18,867 bases of DNA from an uncultured Oscillospiraceae bacterium (GTDB lineage Bacteria; Bacillota; Clostridia; Oscillospirales; Acutalibacteraceae): the NCBI GenBank assembly GCA_900549155.1, contig URNF01000028.1:1-18867 (forward strand). Direction: 5' to 3'. Within the stretch, counting starts at the first letter, position 1, and the number at the start of each line of letters is the position of its first letter. Both the position numbers and the translations under genes were made by a program. A model generated the notes under the pieces. It saw only the letters and a program-made list of their open reading frames with translations, was not told the DNA's origin and searched no databases. Shown in pieces: positions 6,548 to 13,266 of the stretch.

Positions 6548-6928
6548 ATGAGACAACGGGATGCAGGCGGTGCACCGTATCGGTCGCTGCTGCTCGGAAT
6601 ACCGGCAGCGCTTGCGGCGGGCGCGGCGTTTTTGCTGCTGTTTGCGCTTTTGATGACGCTTTGGGATCTTCCGCCTGCGGCGGTGACGGCGTTTGCGGTT
6701 GCGGCTGCAGTCGGCGGCGCGTTTGTCGGTGGCTTTTTTGCGGCACGGCTGTCCGGAGAAAAGGGCTGGCTTATGGGACTTTTGTGCGGCGTTGCACTGT
6801 TTTTGCTGCTTTTCGTTGTCGGTATCTGTGTATACCGTGAGCTGCGTGTGGGCATGTGGCTTTTGAAGCTAGCCTTGCTGCTTGCGGGCGGCATGGCGGG
6901 CGGTATGCTCGGTGTGAATAAGAAGTGA
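6548..6928 (+). CDS. TIGR04086-type small integral membrane protein
   Basis: A 126-residue protein with four predicted membrane helices (about 13-37, 42-65, 73-96 and 101-122), rich in Ala, Gly and Leu, with short loops and no enzyme motif. Size, topology, Gly-rich second and fourth helices and position immediately after yajC fit the TIGR04086/DUF3792 (YrzE-like) family of Firmicutes, whose function is unknown. The ATG has a GGAGGG site seven bases upstream. That site can pair with upstream sequence, and a SigE-like promoter precedes it, hinting at sporulation-stage expression. It is separated from the next gene by an intrinsic terminator. Confidence 0.75.
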   Translation: MRQRDAGGAPYRSLLLGIPAALAAGAAFLLLFALLMTLWDLPPAAVTAFAVAAAVGGAFVGGFFAARLSGEKGWLMGLLCGVALFLLLFVVGICVYRELRVGMWLLKLALLLAGGMAGGMLGVNKK

Positions 6929-6933
6929 TAAGA

Positions 6934-6957
6934 GGGCAGCCGTGCGGCTGCCCTTTT
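6934..6957 (+). terminator. Intrinsic terminator after the TIGR04086-type gene
   Basis: GGGCAGCC (6934-6941), loop GTGC and GGCTGCCC (6946-6953) make a perfect 8-bp GC-rich stem, followed by TTTTGTG. The U-tract is short but the stem is strong. It starts six bases after the stop codon and separates the yajC group from the SpoIIM-like group. Confidence 0.82.
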
Positions 6958-6960
6958 GTG

Positions 6961-6988
6961 CATAATGCAAGGTGTACAAGCATATACA
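6961..6988 (+). promoter_or_regulatory. Putative SigE-like promoter of the SpoIIM-like gene
   Basis: CATAA (6961-6965), 15 bases, then CATATACA (6981-6988), squeezed between the terminator at 6957 and the start codon at 7007. The spacing is identical to the motif at 6483. A promoter is needed here if the terminator works. The expected start near 6995 leaves only about 12 bases of leader, so the exact assignment is uncertain. Confidence 0.4.
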
Positions 6989-7009
6989 TCTCTCGGAGGG
7001 ATGTATATG
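6981..7009 (+). promoter_or_regulatory. Strong hairpin enclosing the ribosome site and start codon of the SpoIIM-like gene
   Basis: Bases 6981-6993 pair with 6997-7009 (CATATACATC with GATGTATATG, then T-G, C-G and T-A) around a CGG loop, making 13 pairs of which 12 are Watson-Crick. The Shine-Dalgarno GGAGGG (6995-7000) and the ATG (7007-7009) are both inside. The left arm coincides with the putative -10 box, so RNA started locally would not form it. Confidence 0.6.
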
Positions 7010-7630
7010 TTTCGGACAAGCCGCTTTTCGCTGAAAAACTGCAAACGCTTTGTGGAGAGTCACCGCCGTCTTTTGCTGTTTTTGTCGCTGCTGCTTTTGG
7101 GATTTCTGATCGGCTGCCGCCTGTTCGGCATTTTCGGGGCGGCGCAGGACACCTTTCTCGGCACGGTGCTGACGGTCACGCGGCTGGAAAAGGGCATAAA
7201 GCCGCTGGCGGGCGCTTTGTACAGCGCCTGTTTTCTGCCGGTGCTGCTGCTCCTTATTTTGTTTTTCTGCGGGCTTTCCGCCTGCTCGCTGCCGCTCATT
7301 TTGGCGGTGCCGCTGTTTTTCGGCATGGGTGCCGGCATGAGCGCGGCATACTATTACAGCACCGGCATCAAAGGTGTTCTGCTGGTGGCGGTGCTTTTGG
7401 TGCCGCCGCTGTTCTGCAAGGCGGCGGGACTTTTGATGGCGTGCGCCGAGTCGATGCGCATGTCGCTTCTGCTGTGCGGACAGCTGTTGCCCCGGTGCAA
7501 CGCCTGCGGCGGCATGCCGCGCGATTTCAAGCTGTATCTTTTGCGCTTTGCGGTCTTTCTCACGATCGCGCTCGGCGCGGGAATTTTGGATGTGCTGCTG
7601 CGCCTTTTGTGTCAGGCGTGGCTTTTATAG
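7007..7630 (+). CDS. SpoIIM-like integral membrane protein
   Basis: A 207-residue membrane protein with a basic N-terminus and about five helices (near 20-38, 74-93, 95-116, 120-146 and 177-203). The central run, with a CGLSACSLP turn (88-96), two Gly-rich helices and IKGVLLVAVLLVPP (121-134), follows the pattern of the SpoIIM family. The length also matches; B. subtilis SpoIIM is about 214 residues. SpoIIM works with SpoIID and SpoIIP in engulfment-stage peptidoglycan remodelling, but paralogues with other roles exist. It is unusually cysteine-rich, including CNAC at 164-167. I chose ATG 7007 because GGAGGG lies six bases upstream; an in-frame ATG at 6956 overlaps the terminator. The stop overlaps the ribosome site of the YesL-like gene. 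Confidence 0.6.
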   Translation: MFRTSRFSLKNCKRFVESHRRLLLFLSLLLLGFLIGCRLFGIFGAAQDTFLGTVLTVTRLEKGIKPLAGALYSACFLPVLLLLILFFCGLSACSLPLILAVPLFFGMGAGMSAAYYYSTGIKGVLLVAVLLVPPLFCKAAGLLMACAESMRMSLLLCGQLLPRCNACGGMPRDFKLYLLRFAVFLTIALGAGILDVLLRLLCQAWLL

Positions 7631-7639
7631 GAGGTACAA

Positions 7640-8512
7640 ATGGGCTTTCTCGATCGGTTTTACACGCGTGAGGGCGCGGGCGTCTACCGCGACCATGAGC
7701 AGAAAAAGAGCGCTTTTCGCCGCTTCTTCGGCATTTTCGGCAGGAAGTGGTCGGCACTTTTGCGCGCTAATCTGTTGTATTTTCTGCTGTCGCTGCCGCT
7801 TGTGACCGGCGGACTTGCCGATGCGGGACTGACCTATATCACCCGCAACGCGGCAAGAGAAAAGTTTGCCTACCCCTGCTCCGATTTTTTCGGCGCCGTT
7901 CGCCGCACCTGGAAGCAGGCGCTGCCTGCGGGCATCATCAAACTGCTTGTCAATCTGATTCTCGGATTTAACATATATTTCTACGGCGTGCAGATCTTTT
8001 TCCGCACAAACGGCACAAAGGCGGGGTTTGTTACGTGGCTGATGCTGTTTGTCAATCTGCTCGGCATGCTGTTTTTCGATTTCCTCAACTACTATGTCAG
8101 CGTGCAGATCGTGACGTTTTCGCTGAAGCTGAAACAAATCTACAAAAACGCCGCCATTTTCGCCATGGCGAACCTGTATAAAAATCTGCTCATCGCGGTG
8201 TGTATGCTGGGCGTCATTGCCGTTCTCGCCACGCCGTTTCTGTTTCTTGACTATCGCGTGTGGATGTGCATGCTGTTGCTCATTTATGTGCTGATCTATC
8301 CGGCGTTCCGCTCGTTGCTCATTCAGTTCACCATCTTCCCGTTCATCAAGAAAACGATGATCGACCCCTATTATGCTGCACACCCCGAGGCGGACAGACG
8401 GGCGATGCGTGCCCTCAACCTGGAGGACGATGCCGCAAGTGATGCCGTGTTCACCGATGCGCCGGCAGACGGCGCACAGGTGCAGCGGCGGCGTGAGGAG
8501 GATGACACATGA
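7640..8512 (+). CDS. YesL-like (DUF624) integral membrane protein
   Basis: A 290-residue protein with about five to six helices (near 37-58, 97-118, 129-160, 180-200 and 205-228). The block WSALLRANLLYFLLSLPLVT (37-56), followed by an Ala-rich segment and a charged loop, is the typical start of DUF624/YesL proteins. Function is unknown; YesL relatives often sit near carbohydrate genes, which is not the case here. Residues 250-290 form a charged, disordered-looking tail. AGGAGG (7629-7634) overlaps the upstream stop codon, and its own stop overlaps the rmuC start by four bases (ATGA), so the three genes look translationally coupled. Confidence 0.72.
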   Translation: MGFLDRFYTREGAGVYRDHEQKKSAFRRFFGIFGRKWSALLRANLLYFLLSLPLVTGGLADAGLTYITRNAAREKFAYPCSDFFGAVRRTWKQALPAGIIKLLVNLILGFNIYFYGVQIFFRTNGTKAGFVTWLMLFVNLLGMLFFDFLNYYVSVQIVTFSLKLKQIYKNAAIFAMANLYKNLLIAVCMLGVIAVLATPFLFLDYRVWMCMLLLIYVLIYPAFRSLLIQFTIFPFIKKTMIDPYYAAHPEADRRAMRALNLEDDAASDAVFTDAPADGAQVQRRREEDDT

Positions 8513-9741
8513 CGGAATATACGCTGTTTTTTGCCGTGGCGGCGTGCGTACTGCTGCTTTTCGTGCTGCTGCTTTTGTTGGTGCTTTTGCGCCGCAGCGG
8601 CGGGAAAACGGAACAAAAGGTGGACGCGCTGCGCGCGGACATGCTGTCCCAGCTGCGGGAAAACCGCGAGGAGAGCAGCCGCAGCGTGCAGGCGTCGGTC
8701 AAGACCATGAGCGAAATGCTGCTCACGGCGCAGACACAGGCAAACAAGGCAAACATCGACGCGATGGAAAACACCCGCAAATCCGTCCAGGACGGTATGC
8801 GCGAAATTCGCAGCGAAAACACCCGCCAGCTGGAGCAGATGCGCGCCACGGTGGACGAAAAGCTGCAAAAGACGCTGGACGAGCGCATCGCGCAATCGTT
8901 CAAGCTCGTCAACGAGCGGTTGGAGCAGGTGTATAAGGGACTCGGCGAGATGCAGACGCTCGCGTCCGGTGTGGGCGATCTGAAAAAGGTGCTTTCCAAC
9001 GTGAAGACGCGCGGTGTGCTCGGCGAAATTCAGCTCGGTGCGATCTTAGAAGAGATCCTGTCGCCGGAGCAATATGAAGCGAATGTTATCACAAAGCCCG
9101 GCAGCAAGAACTTCGTGGAATACGCCGTGAAGATGCCGGGCGCGGGCGACGACGTGGTGTATCTGCCGATCGATGCGAAATTTCCGCTTGATGCCTATCA
9201 TCAGCTTGCCGACGCCTATGACGCGGCGGACACGGCGCTGATCGAGGCGGCGGGCAAGGTGCTTGAAACGCGCATCCGTCAGTTTGCAAAAGACATTCGC
9301 GACAAATACATCGATCCCCCGCACACCACCGATTTCGGCATCATGTTTCTGCCGATCGAGGGGCTGTATGCCGAGGTGGTGCGGCGCGGCATGGTGGAGC
9401 AGCTCCAGCGCGACTATCGCGTGAACATCGCCGGTCCGACCACGATGGCTGCCATTCTCAACAGTCTGCAGATGGGCTTTAGGACTCTTGCCATTCAGAA
9501 ACGTTCCGGCGAGGTGTGGAAGGTGCTGGGCGCAGTCAAGACCGAGTTTGACACCTTCGGCGCGGTCATCACGGCGGCGCAGACACGGCTGGAGCAGGCA
9601 AACAAGGAGCTGGACAAGCTGGTGGGTGTGCGCACCCGTCAGATCCAGCGGCGGTTGTCCGAGGTCTCCTCGCTTTCGCAATCGGAGGCGCGGCAGATCT
9701 TGGACGGCGAAACGCAGATTTCCGATACATCCGATACATAA
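8509..9741 (+). CDS. rmuC: RmuC-family protein (putative DNA recombination/nuclease domain)
   Basis: 410 residues with one N-terminal membrane anchor (about 5-27), a long coiled coil (about 33-150, rich in Glu, Gln, Arg and Ala), and the RmuC domain (about 150-395). The domain includes TRGVLGEIQLGAILEEIL (167-184) and YLPIDAKFPLDAY (218-230), with Asp222 and Lys224 at the positions expected for a PD-(D/E)xK-like core, and LPIEGLYAE further on. RmuC limits recombination at inverted repeats in E. coli; the biochemical activity is not firmly established. The ATG overlaps the YesL-like stop. The C-terminus ends with a duplicated SDT tripeptide. Confidence 0.93.
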   Translation: MTEYTLFFAVAACVLLLFVLLLLLVLLRRSGGKTEQKVDALRADMLSQLRENREESSRSVQASVKTMSEMLLTAQTQANKANIDAMENTRKSVQDGMREIRSENTRQLEQMRATVDEKLQKTLDERIAQSFKLVNERLEQVYKGLGEMQTLASGVGDLKKVLSNVKTRGVLGEIQLGAILEEILSPEQYEANVITKPGSKNFVEYAVKMPGAGDDVVYLPIDAKFPLDAYHQLADAYDAADTALIEAAGKVLETRIRQFAKDIRDKYIDPPHTTDFGIMFLPIEGLYAEVVRRGMVEQLQRDYRVNIAGPTTMAAILNSLQMGFRTLAIQKRSGEVWKVLGAVKTEFDTFGAVITAAQTRLEQANKELDKLVGVRTRQIQRRLSEVSSLSQSEARQILDGETQISDTSDT

Positions 9742-9765
9742 GGACAAGCCTTTCCGTCATATAGT
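9737..9765 (+). promoter_or_regulatory. Putative SigE-like promoter of the amidase operon
   Basis: CATAA (9737-9741, overlapping the rmuC stop), 16 bases, then CATATAGT (9758-9765). The 9-mer CATATAGTG is identical to that at 6503. The expected start near 9772 would place the Shine-Dalgarno at the very 5' end of the RNA. The -35 half overlaps coding sequence and could be chance. Confidence 0.4.
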
Positions 9766-9776
9766 GGATGGAAAGG
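9749..9776 (+). promoter_or_regulatory. Hairpin masking the ribosome site of the amidase gene
   Basis: CCTTTCCGTC (9749-9758) pairs with GATGGAAAGG (9767-9776), ten pairs with one G-U, around the loop ATATAGTG. The right arm covers most of the Shine-Dalgarno AAAGGAG (9772-9778). No T-run follows. RNA reading through from rmuC would hide the ribosome site; RNA started at about 9772 would lack the left arm. Confidence 0.55.
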
Positions 9777-9786
9777 AGAGAGGTCA

Positions 9787-10533
9787 ATGCCCAGTTTGTT
9801 TTTGAGTCCCTCAACACAGGATCAGAACCCCTATGTGATCGGCGGCAGTGAGGAATACTACATGAATTTGGTGGCGGATGCCATGGAGCCGTATCTGCGC
9901 GCCAACGGCATCGCGTTCACCCGCAATAATCCCGAGGGGACGGTGAACGATTCCATCAACCAGTCCAACAGCGGTACCTATGATCTGCATCTGGCGCTCC
10001 ATTCCAACGCCGCAGGCGCGGCGAATGCGGGGCGTGTGCGCGGCACGGATGTATATTATGCCGAGGGCAGCAACAACGGTCAGCGCGCGGCATATATCAT
10101 TGCCGACAACTTCAAGGACATCTATCCGCTGCCCGACCGCGTGCGCGCGCTGGCGACCACCCGCTTGGCGGAGGTCACCCGCACGCGAGCGCCCGCCGTG
10201 CTGGTGGAGATCGCCTATCACGACAATGTGGACGACGCCAACTGGATCGCGGAGAACATCCCCGCCATCGCCCGCAACCTGTCGCAGTCGGTGACCGATT
10301 ATTTCGGACTGCCGTTTGTGGATCCGATCCCCGTGCAAAACGGTGTGGTCACGACGGGCGGCGGCAACCTCAATGTGCGCGCCTATCCCTCGACGGACGG
10401 CACGGTGATCGGATCTGTCCCGAACGGCGGGGTCGTGCAGGTGCGCGGCAGATATGAGGACTGGTATGTGATCGACTATAATGGACTTCTCGGCTATGCC
10501 AACAGCCGGTATATCCGCATAGAAGGAGTATAA
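9787..10533 (+). CDS. N-acetylmuramoyl-L-alanine amidase-like protein with C-terminal SH3 domain
   Basis: A 248-residue protein. Residues 1-175 resemble the Amidase_3 zinc hydrolase fold that cuts between N-acetylmuramic acid and the stem peptide: a Glu pair at 22-23, LHLALHSNA with His72 (67-75), and VLVEIAYHDN (138-147) with the catalytic-type Glu141. Residues 191-246 form a bacterial SH3 domain (LNVRAYPSTDG at 195-205, then a GYANSRYIRI ending). The usual first zinc ligand, the His of a DPGHGG-like motif, is absent; the protein has LFLSPSTQDQNPY there. No signal peptide is visible, so it may be used from inside the cell, for example in mother-cell lysis. The ATG follows an AAAGGAG site. 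First gene of a tight six-gene run. Confidence 0.82.
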   Translation: MPSLFLSPSTQDQNPYVIGGSEEYYMNLVADAMEPYLRANGIAFTRNNPEGTVNDSINQSNSGTYDLHLALHSNAAGAANAGRVRGTDVYYAEGSNNGQRAAYIIADNFKDIYPLPDRVRALATTRLAEVTRTRAPAVLVEIAYHDNVDDANWIAENIPAIARNLSQSVTDYFGLPFVDPIPVQNGVVTTGGGNLNVRAYPSTDGTVIGSVPNGGVVQVRGRYEDWYVIDYNGLLGYANSRYIRIEGV

Positions 10534-10539
10534 ATACAA

Positions 10540-10749
10540 ATGACAAAGGAAGACATCGCCCGCATCAACGCGCTGGCGAGAAAAGCAAAGGAAACGGGGC
10601 TGACCGATGCCGAAAAAGCGGAGCAGACCGCTCTGCGCACGGCATATGTCGCGGCGGTGCGCCGCAACATGAAGGCGACCCTCGACAATACCTACATCGT
10701 GGACAAAGACGGCGTTGCAAAGCCGATCAAGGATAGGGAGGAATCTTAA
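10540..10749 (+). CDS. UPF0291/DUF896 family protein (YnzC-like)
   Basis: A 69-residue, highly charged helical protein. The N-terminal pattern MTKEDIARINALARKAKETG, then LTDAEKAEQTALR and YVAAVRRNMKATLDN, is characteristic of the DUF896/UPF0291 family found in Firmicutes, a two-helix fold of unknown function (B. subtilis YnzC). The length is typical. The ribosome site AGAAGGAG (10521-10528) lies in the last codons of the amidase gene, so translation is probably coupled. The stop is one base before the Lrp-family ATG. Confidence 0.92.
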   Translation: MTKEDIARINALARKAKETGLTDAEKAEQTALRTAYVAAVRRNMKATLDNTYIVDKDGVAKPIKDREES

Positions 10750-10750
10750 A

Positions 10751-11224
10751 ATGGAAAGACTGTTAAAACTGCTGGATACGAACGCGCGTCTGACGACGGC
10801 GGAAATGGCGACCATGCTCGGCACGACCGAGGACGCGGTGAAAGCACAGATGGCGGAGCTGGAGGAAGCGGGCGTTGTGCGCGGCTATAAGGCGCTCATC
10901 GACTGGGATCGTACCGACCGCAAATATGTGACGGCGCTCATCGAGCTGCGCGTCACGCCGCAGCGCAACTACGGTTTTGACGATCTGGCGGAGCGCATCA
11001 TGAAGTTTGAGGAAGTGGAGACGGTCTATCTCATGTCCGGCGGCTTTGATCTCATGGTCATTGTCAACGGCTGCACCTTCAAGGATGTGGCGATGTTTGT
11101 GGCAAAGCGTCTTTCAACGCTCGACTCGGTCGTTTCCACCGCGACGCACTTTGTGCTGCGGCGGTATAAGGATCGCGGGGTGCTGTTCCTCGGCGAGGAT
11201 GTGGATGAGAGAGGTGCCCTGTAA
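10751..11224 (+). CDS. Lrp/AsnC-family transcriptional regulator
   Basis: 157 residues: an N-terminal helix-turn-helix (about 1-50, including TTAEMATMLGTTEDAVKAQM) and a C-terminal RAM ligand-binding domain (about 60-145, YVTALIELRV and later SGGFDLMVIVNG). Such proteins form octamers or dimers that sense amino acids and control amino-acid metabolism. I chose ATG 10751 because AGGGAGG (10735-10741) lies nine bases upstream; longer in-frame starts fall inside the preceding gene. It is three bases ahead of the aminotransferase gene, so it probably regulates, or is tuned by, the amino acid that enzyme handles. A short N-terminus compared with E. coli Lrp is normal for this subgroup. Confidence 0.93.
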   Translation: MERLLKLLDTNARLTTAEMATMLGTTEDAVKAQMAELEEAGVVRGYKALIDWDRTDRKYVTALIELRVTPQRNYGFDDLAERIMKFEEVETVYLMSGGFDLMVIVNGCTFKDVAMFVAKRLSTLDSVVSTATHFVLRRYKDRGVLFLGEDVDERGAL

Positions 11225-11227
11225 CCC

Positions 11228-12400
11228 ATGGATTACACAAAACTGATGAACAAAACCGTGCAGGAACTGAAGCCCTCCGGCATCCGACGGTTTTTTGACA
11301 TTGCCGCCGAGATGGACAACGTGATCTCCCTCACCATCGGCGAGCCGGATTTTTCCACGCCGTGGCACATACGGCAGGCGGGCATCAAAACGCTGGAGGA
11401 CGGCAAGACCTGGTACAGCGCCAACGCGGGCATGATCCGCCTGCGCGAGGCGATTGCTGCCTATTGCGAGCGCCATTTTTCGCTTTCCTATGACCCGAAG
11501 GATGAGATCATCGTGACGGTCGGCGGCAGCGAAGCGATCGACCTTTCGCTGCGCGTGCTGCTGCAGGCGGGGGACGAGGTGTTGGTGCCCGAGCCGTCGT
11601 TTGTGTGCTATGCGCCGCTTGCGACGCTGACGGGTGCGACGGCGGTGCCGGTCGTAACGACGGAAAAGGACAGCTTTCGGCTGACGGCGGACGCGCTGCG
11701 CGCCGCCATCACGCCGCGCACCAAGGCGCTCATTTTCCCGTTCCCGAACAACCCCACGGGCGGCGTGATGCGCCGTGAGGATCTGGAAGCGGTGGCAGAG
11801 GTGCTGCGCGGCACCGACATTGTGGTGATCTCGGATGAGATCTACGGCGAATTGACCTACGGCGTTACGCCGCATGTGAGCATCGCGGCGATCGACGGCA
11901 TGAAGGAGCGCACCGTGCGCATCAGCGGTTTTTCCAAGGCGTTTGCCATGACCGGCTGGCGACTCGGCTATGTCAGCGGGCCGCAGCCGATCATCAAACA
12001 GATGTTAAAGCTGCACCAGTATGCGCTGATGTGTGCGCCGACGACCGCCCAGTATGCGGCGATCGAGGCGATGGAAAACGGCGACGAGGATGTTGTCACC
12101 ATGCGCAACGAATACGATATGCGCCGCCGCTACATATTGCAGCGTCTGCGGGACATGGGGCTGCCGTGCTTTGAGCCTGAGGGGGCGTTTTATGTGTTCC
12201 CCTGCATTGCCAAGACCGGCATGACCTCAGAGGAATTCTGCACCCGCCTTTTGAAGGAAAAGCACGTCGCGGTCATTCCCGGCACGGCGTTCGGCGACTG
12301 CGGCGAGGGCTTTGTCCGCATTTCCTATTGCTATTCTCTGAAACACATCACCACGGCGATGGACACCATGCAGGCGTTTCTTGCGGAGCATTGCCGATGA
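11228..12400 (+). CDS. Class I/II pyridoxal-phosphate aminotransferase
   Basis: 390 residues of the fold-type I aminotransferase family. Visible residues: TIGEPDF (36-42), substrate-pocket Tyr63, NNPTG with Asn175, Asp203 and Tyr206 in SDEIYGELTY, the Schiff-base Lys237 in SGFSKAFAMTGWRLGY, and the carboxylate-binding Arg365 in FVRISYCYS. Substrate cannot be read from sequence; aspartate, aromatic, alanine or branched-chain use are all possible. Tight linkage to an Lrp/AsnC regulator argues for amino-acid turnover. The start is ATG 11228 behind an AGAGAGG site. The stop overlaps the ispE start by four bases (ATGA). Confidence 0.95.
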   Translation: MDYTKLMNKTVQELKPSGIRRFFDIAAEMDNVISLTIGEPDFSTPWHIRQAGIKTLEDGKTWYSANAGMIRLREAIAAYCERHFSLSYDPKDEIIVTVGGSEAIDLSLRVLLQAGDEVLVPEPSFVCYAPLATLTGATAVPVVTTEKDSFRLTADALRAAITPRTKALIFPFPNNPTGGVMRREDLEAVAEVLRGTDIVVISDEIYGELTYGVTPHVSIAAIDGMKERTVRISGFSKAFAMTGWRLGYVSGPQPIIKQMLKLHQYALMCAPTTAQYAAIEAMENGDEDVVTMRNEYDMRRRYILQRLRDMGLPCFEPEGAFYVFPCIAKTGMTSEEFCTRLLKEKHVAVIPGTAFGDCGEGFVRISYCYSLKHITTAMDTMQAFLAEHCR

Positions 12401-13263
12401 AAAAGATAACGGTCGCCGCACCGGCGAAGATCAACCTGACGCTGCACATTCCCGCACGCCTTGAAAATGGGTATCACGCGGTGGAAATGGTGATGCAGAC
12501 GGTCTCGCTCTTCGACCGCGTGACGGCGGAGACGGGGGACAGGCTGCAGATCGTTGCCGACACCCCGCCGACGGAAAACGAGGCGGACAACACCGCTCAC
12601 CGCGCCGCGACATTGTTTGCCGACGCGGCGGGGGTCTTGCCGCATTTTCGCATCACGCTTCAAAAGCATATCCCGATGCAGGCGGGACTGGCGGGCGGCA
12701 GCGCCGACGCCGCCGGGACGCTGGTTGCACTCAACAGGCTGCACGGGTCGCCGCTGACAACGGACGCGCTTTGCGCGATCGGCGAAAAGGTCGGCGCGGA
12801 CGTGCCGTTTTGCCTGCGCGGCGGGACGATGCTGGCGACCGGCATCGGCACGACGCTTTCGTCCTTGCCGCCGCTGCCCGACTGCTTTTTCGTGATCGCA
12901 AAGCCCGCTTTCGGCATCTCGACTGCGGCGGCATATGCGGCGGTGGACAACGCCCCGTTTTTGCCCGCGACGGACGCAATGCAAAAAGCGCTGCAAACGG
13001 GTGATCTTGCCGCCGTCGGCGCTGCCATGGAAAACCGCTTTGCACAGGTGCTGTGCCTTGCGGACGTGGACAGGCTGTGCGACGCACTGCGCAAGGCGGG
13101 CGCTTTGGGCGCCTGCATGACCGGCAGCGGTTCTGCCGTGATCGGTCTTTTTGAAACAAAAACCGCCGCCCTGGCGGCGCTCTCGACGGTGAAATCGCTT
13201 TGCGCCTTTTCCGTCGTCGCAGCCCCGTTTGACGGCGGCCCGAAAATCATAGAGGAGTTGTGA
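12397..13263 (+). CDS. ispE: 4-diphosphocytidyl-2-C-methyl-D-erythritol kinase (IspE)
   Basis: GHMP-family kinase of the methylerythritol phosphate route to isoprenoid precursors. 288 residues: APAKINLTL (8-16) with Lys11, NGYHAVEMVMQTVSL (24-38), the ATP loop PMQAGLAGGSADAAG (93-107), the catalytic Asp135 in GADVPFCLRGG, and the C-terminal CMTGSGSAVIGLF motif. Normal length. The ATG at 12397 overlaps the aminotransferase stop and has GGAG eight bases upstream; longer in-frame starts lie within the upstream gene. Being embedded between an aminotransferase and a peptidase is not a pathway grouping; it probably reflects a growth-related operon. Confidence 0.96.
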   Translation: MKKITVAAPAKINLTLHIPARLENGYHAVEMVMQTVSLFDRVTAETGDRLQIVADTPPTENEADNTAHRAATLFADAAGVLPHFRITLQKHIPMQAGLAGGSADAAGTLVALNRLHGSPLTTDALCAIGEKVGADVPFCLRGGTMLATGIGTTLSSLPPLPDCFFVIAKPAFGISTAAAYAAVDNAPFLPATDAMQKALQTGDLAAVGAAMENRFAQVLCLADVDRLCDALRKAGALGACMTGSGSAVIGLFETKTAALAALSTVKSLCAFSVVAAPFDGGPKIIEEL

Positions 13264-13266
13264 AAT

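Noticed and set aside
9749..9776. Hairpin before the amidase gene as an rmuC terminator
   Set aside because: The stem is only moderately GC-rich, is not followed by a T-run, and contains the next gene's ribosome site.
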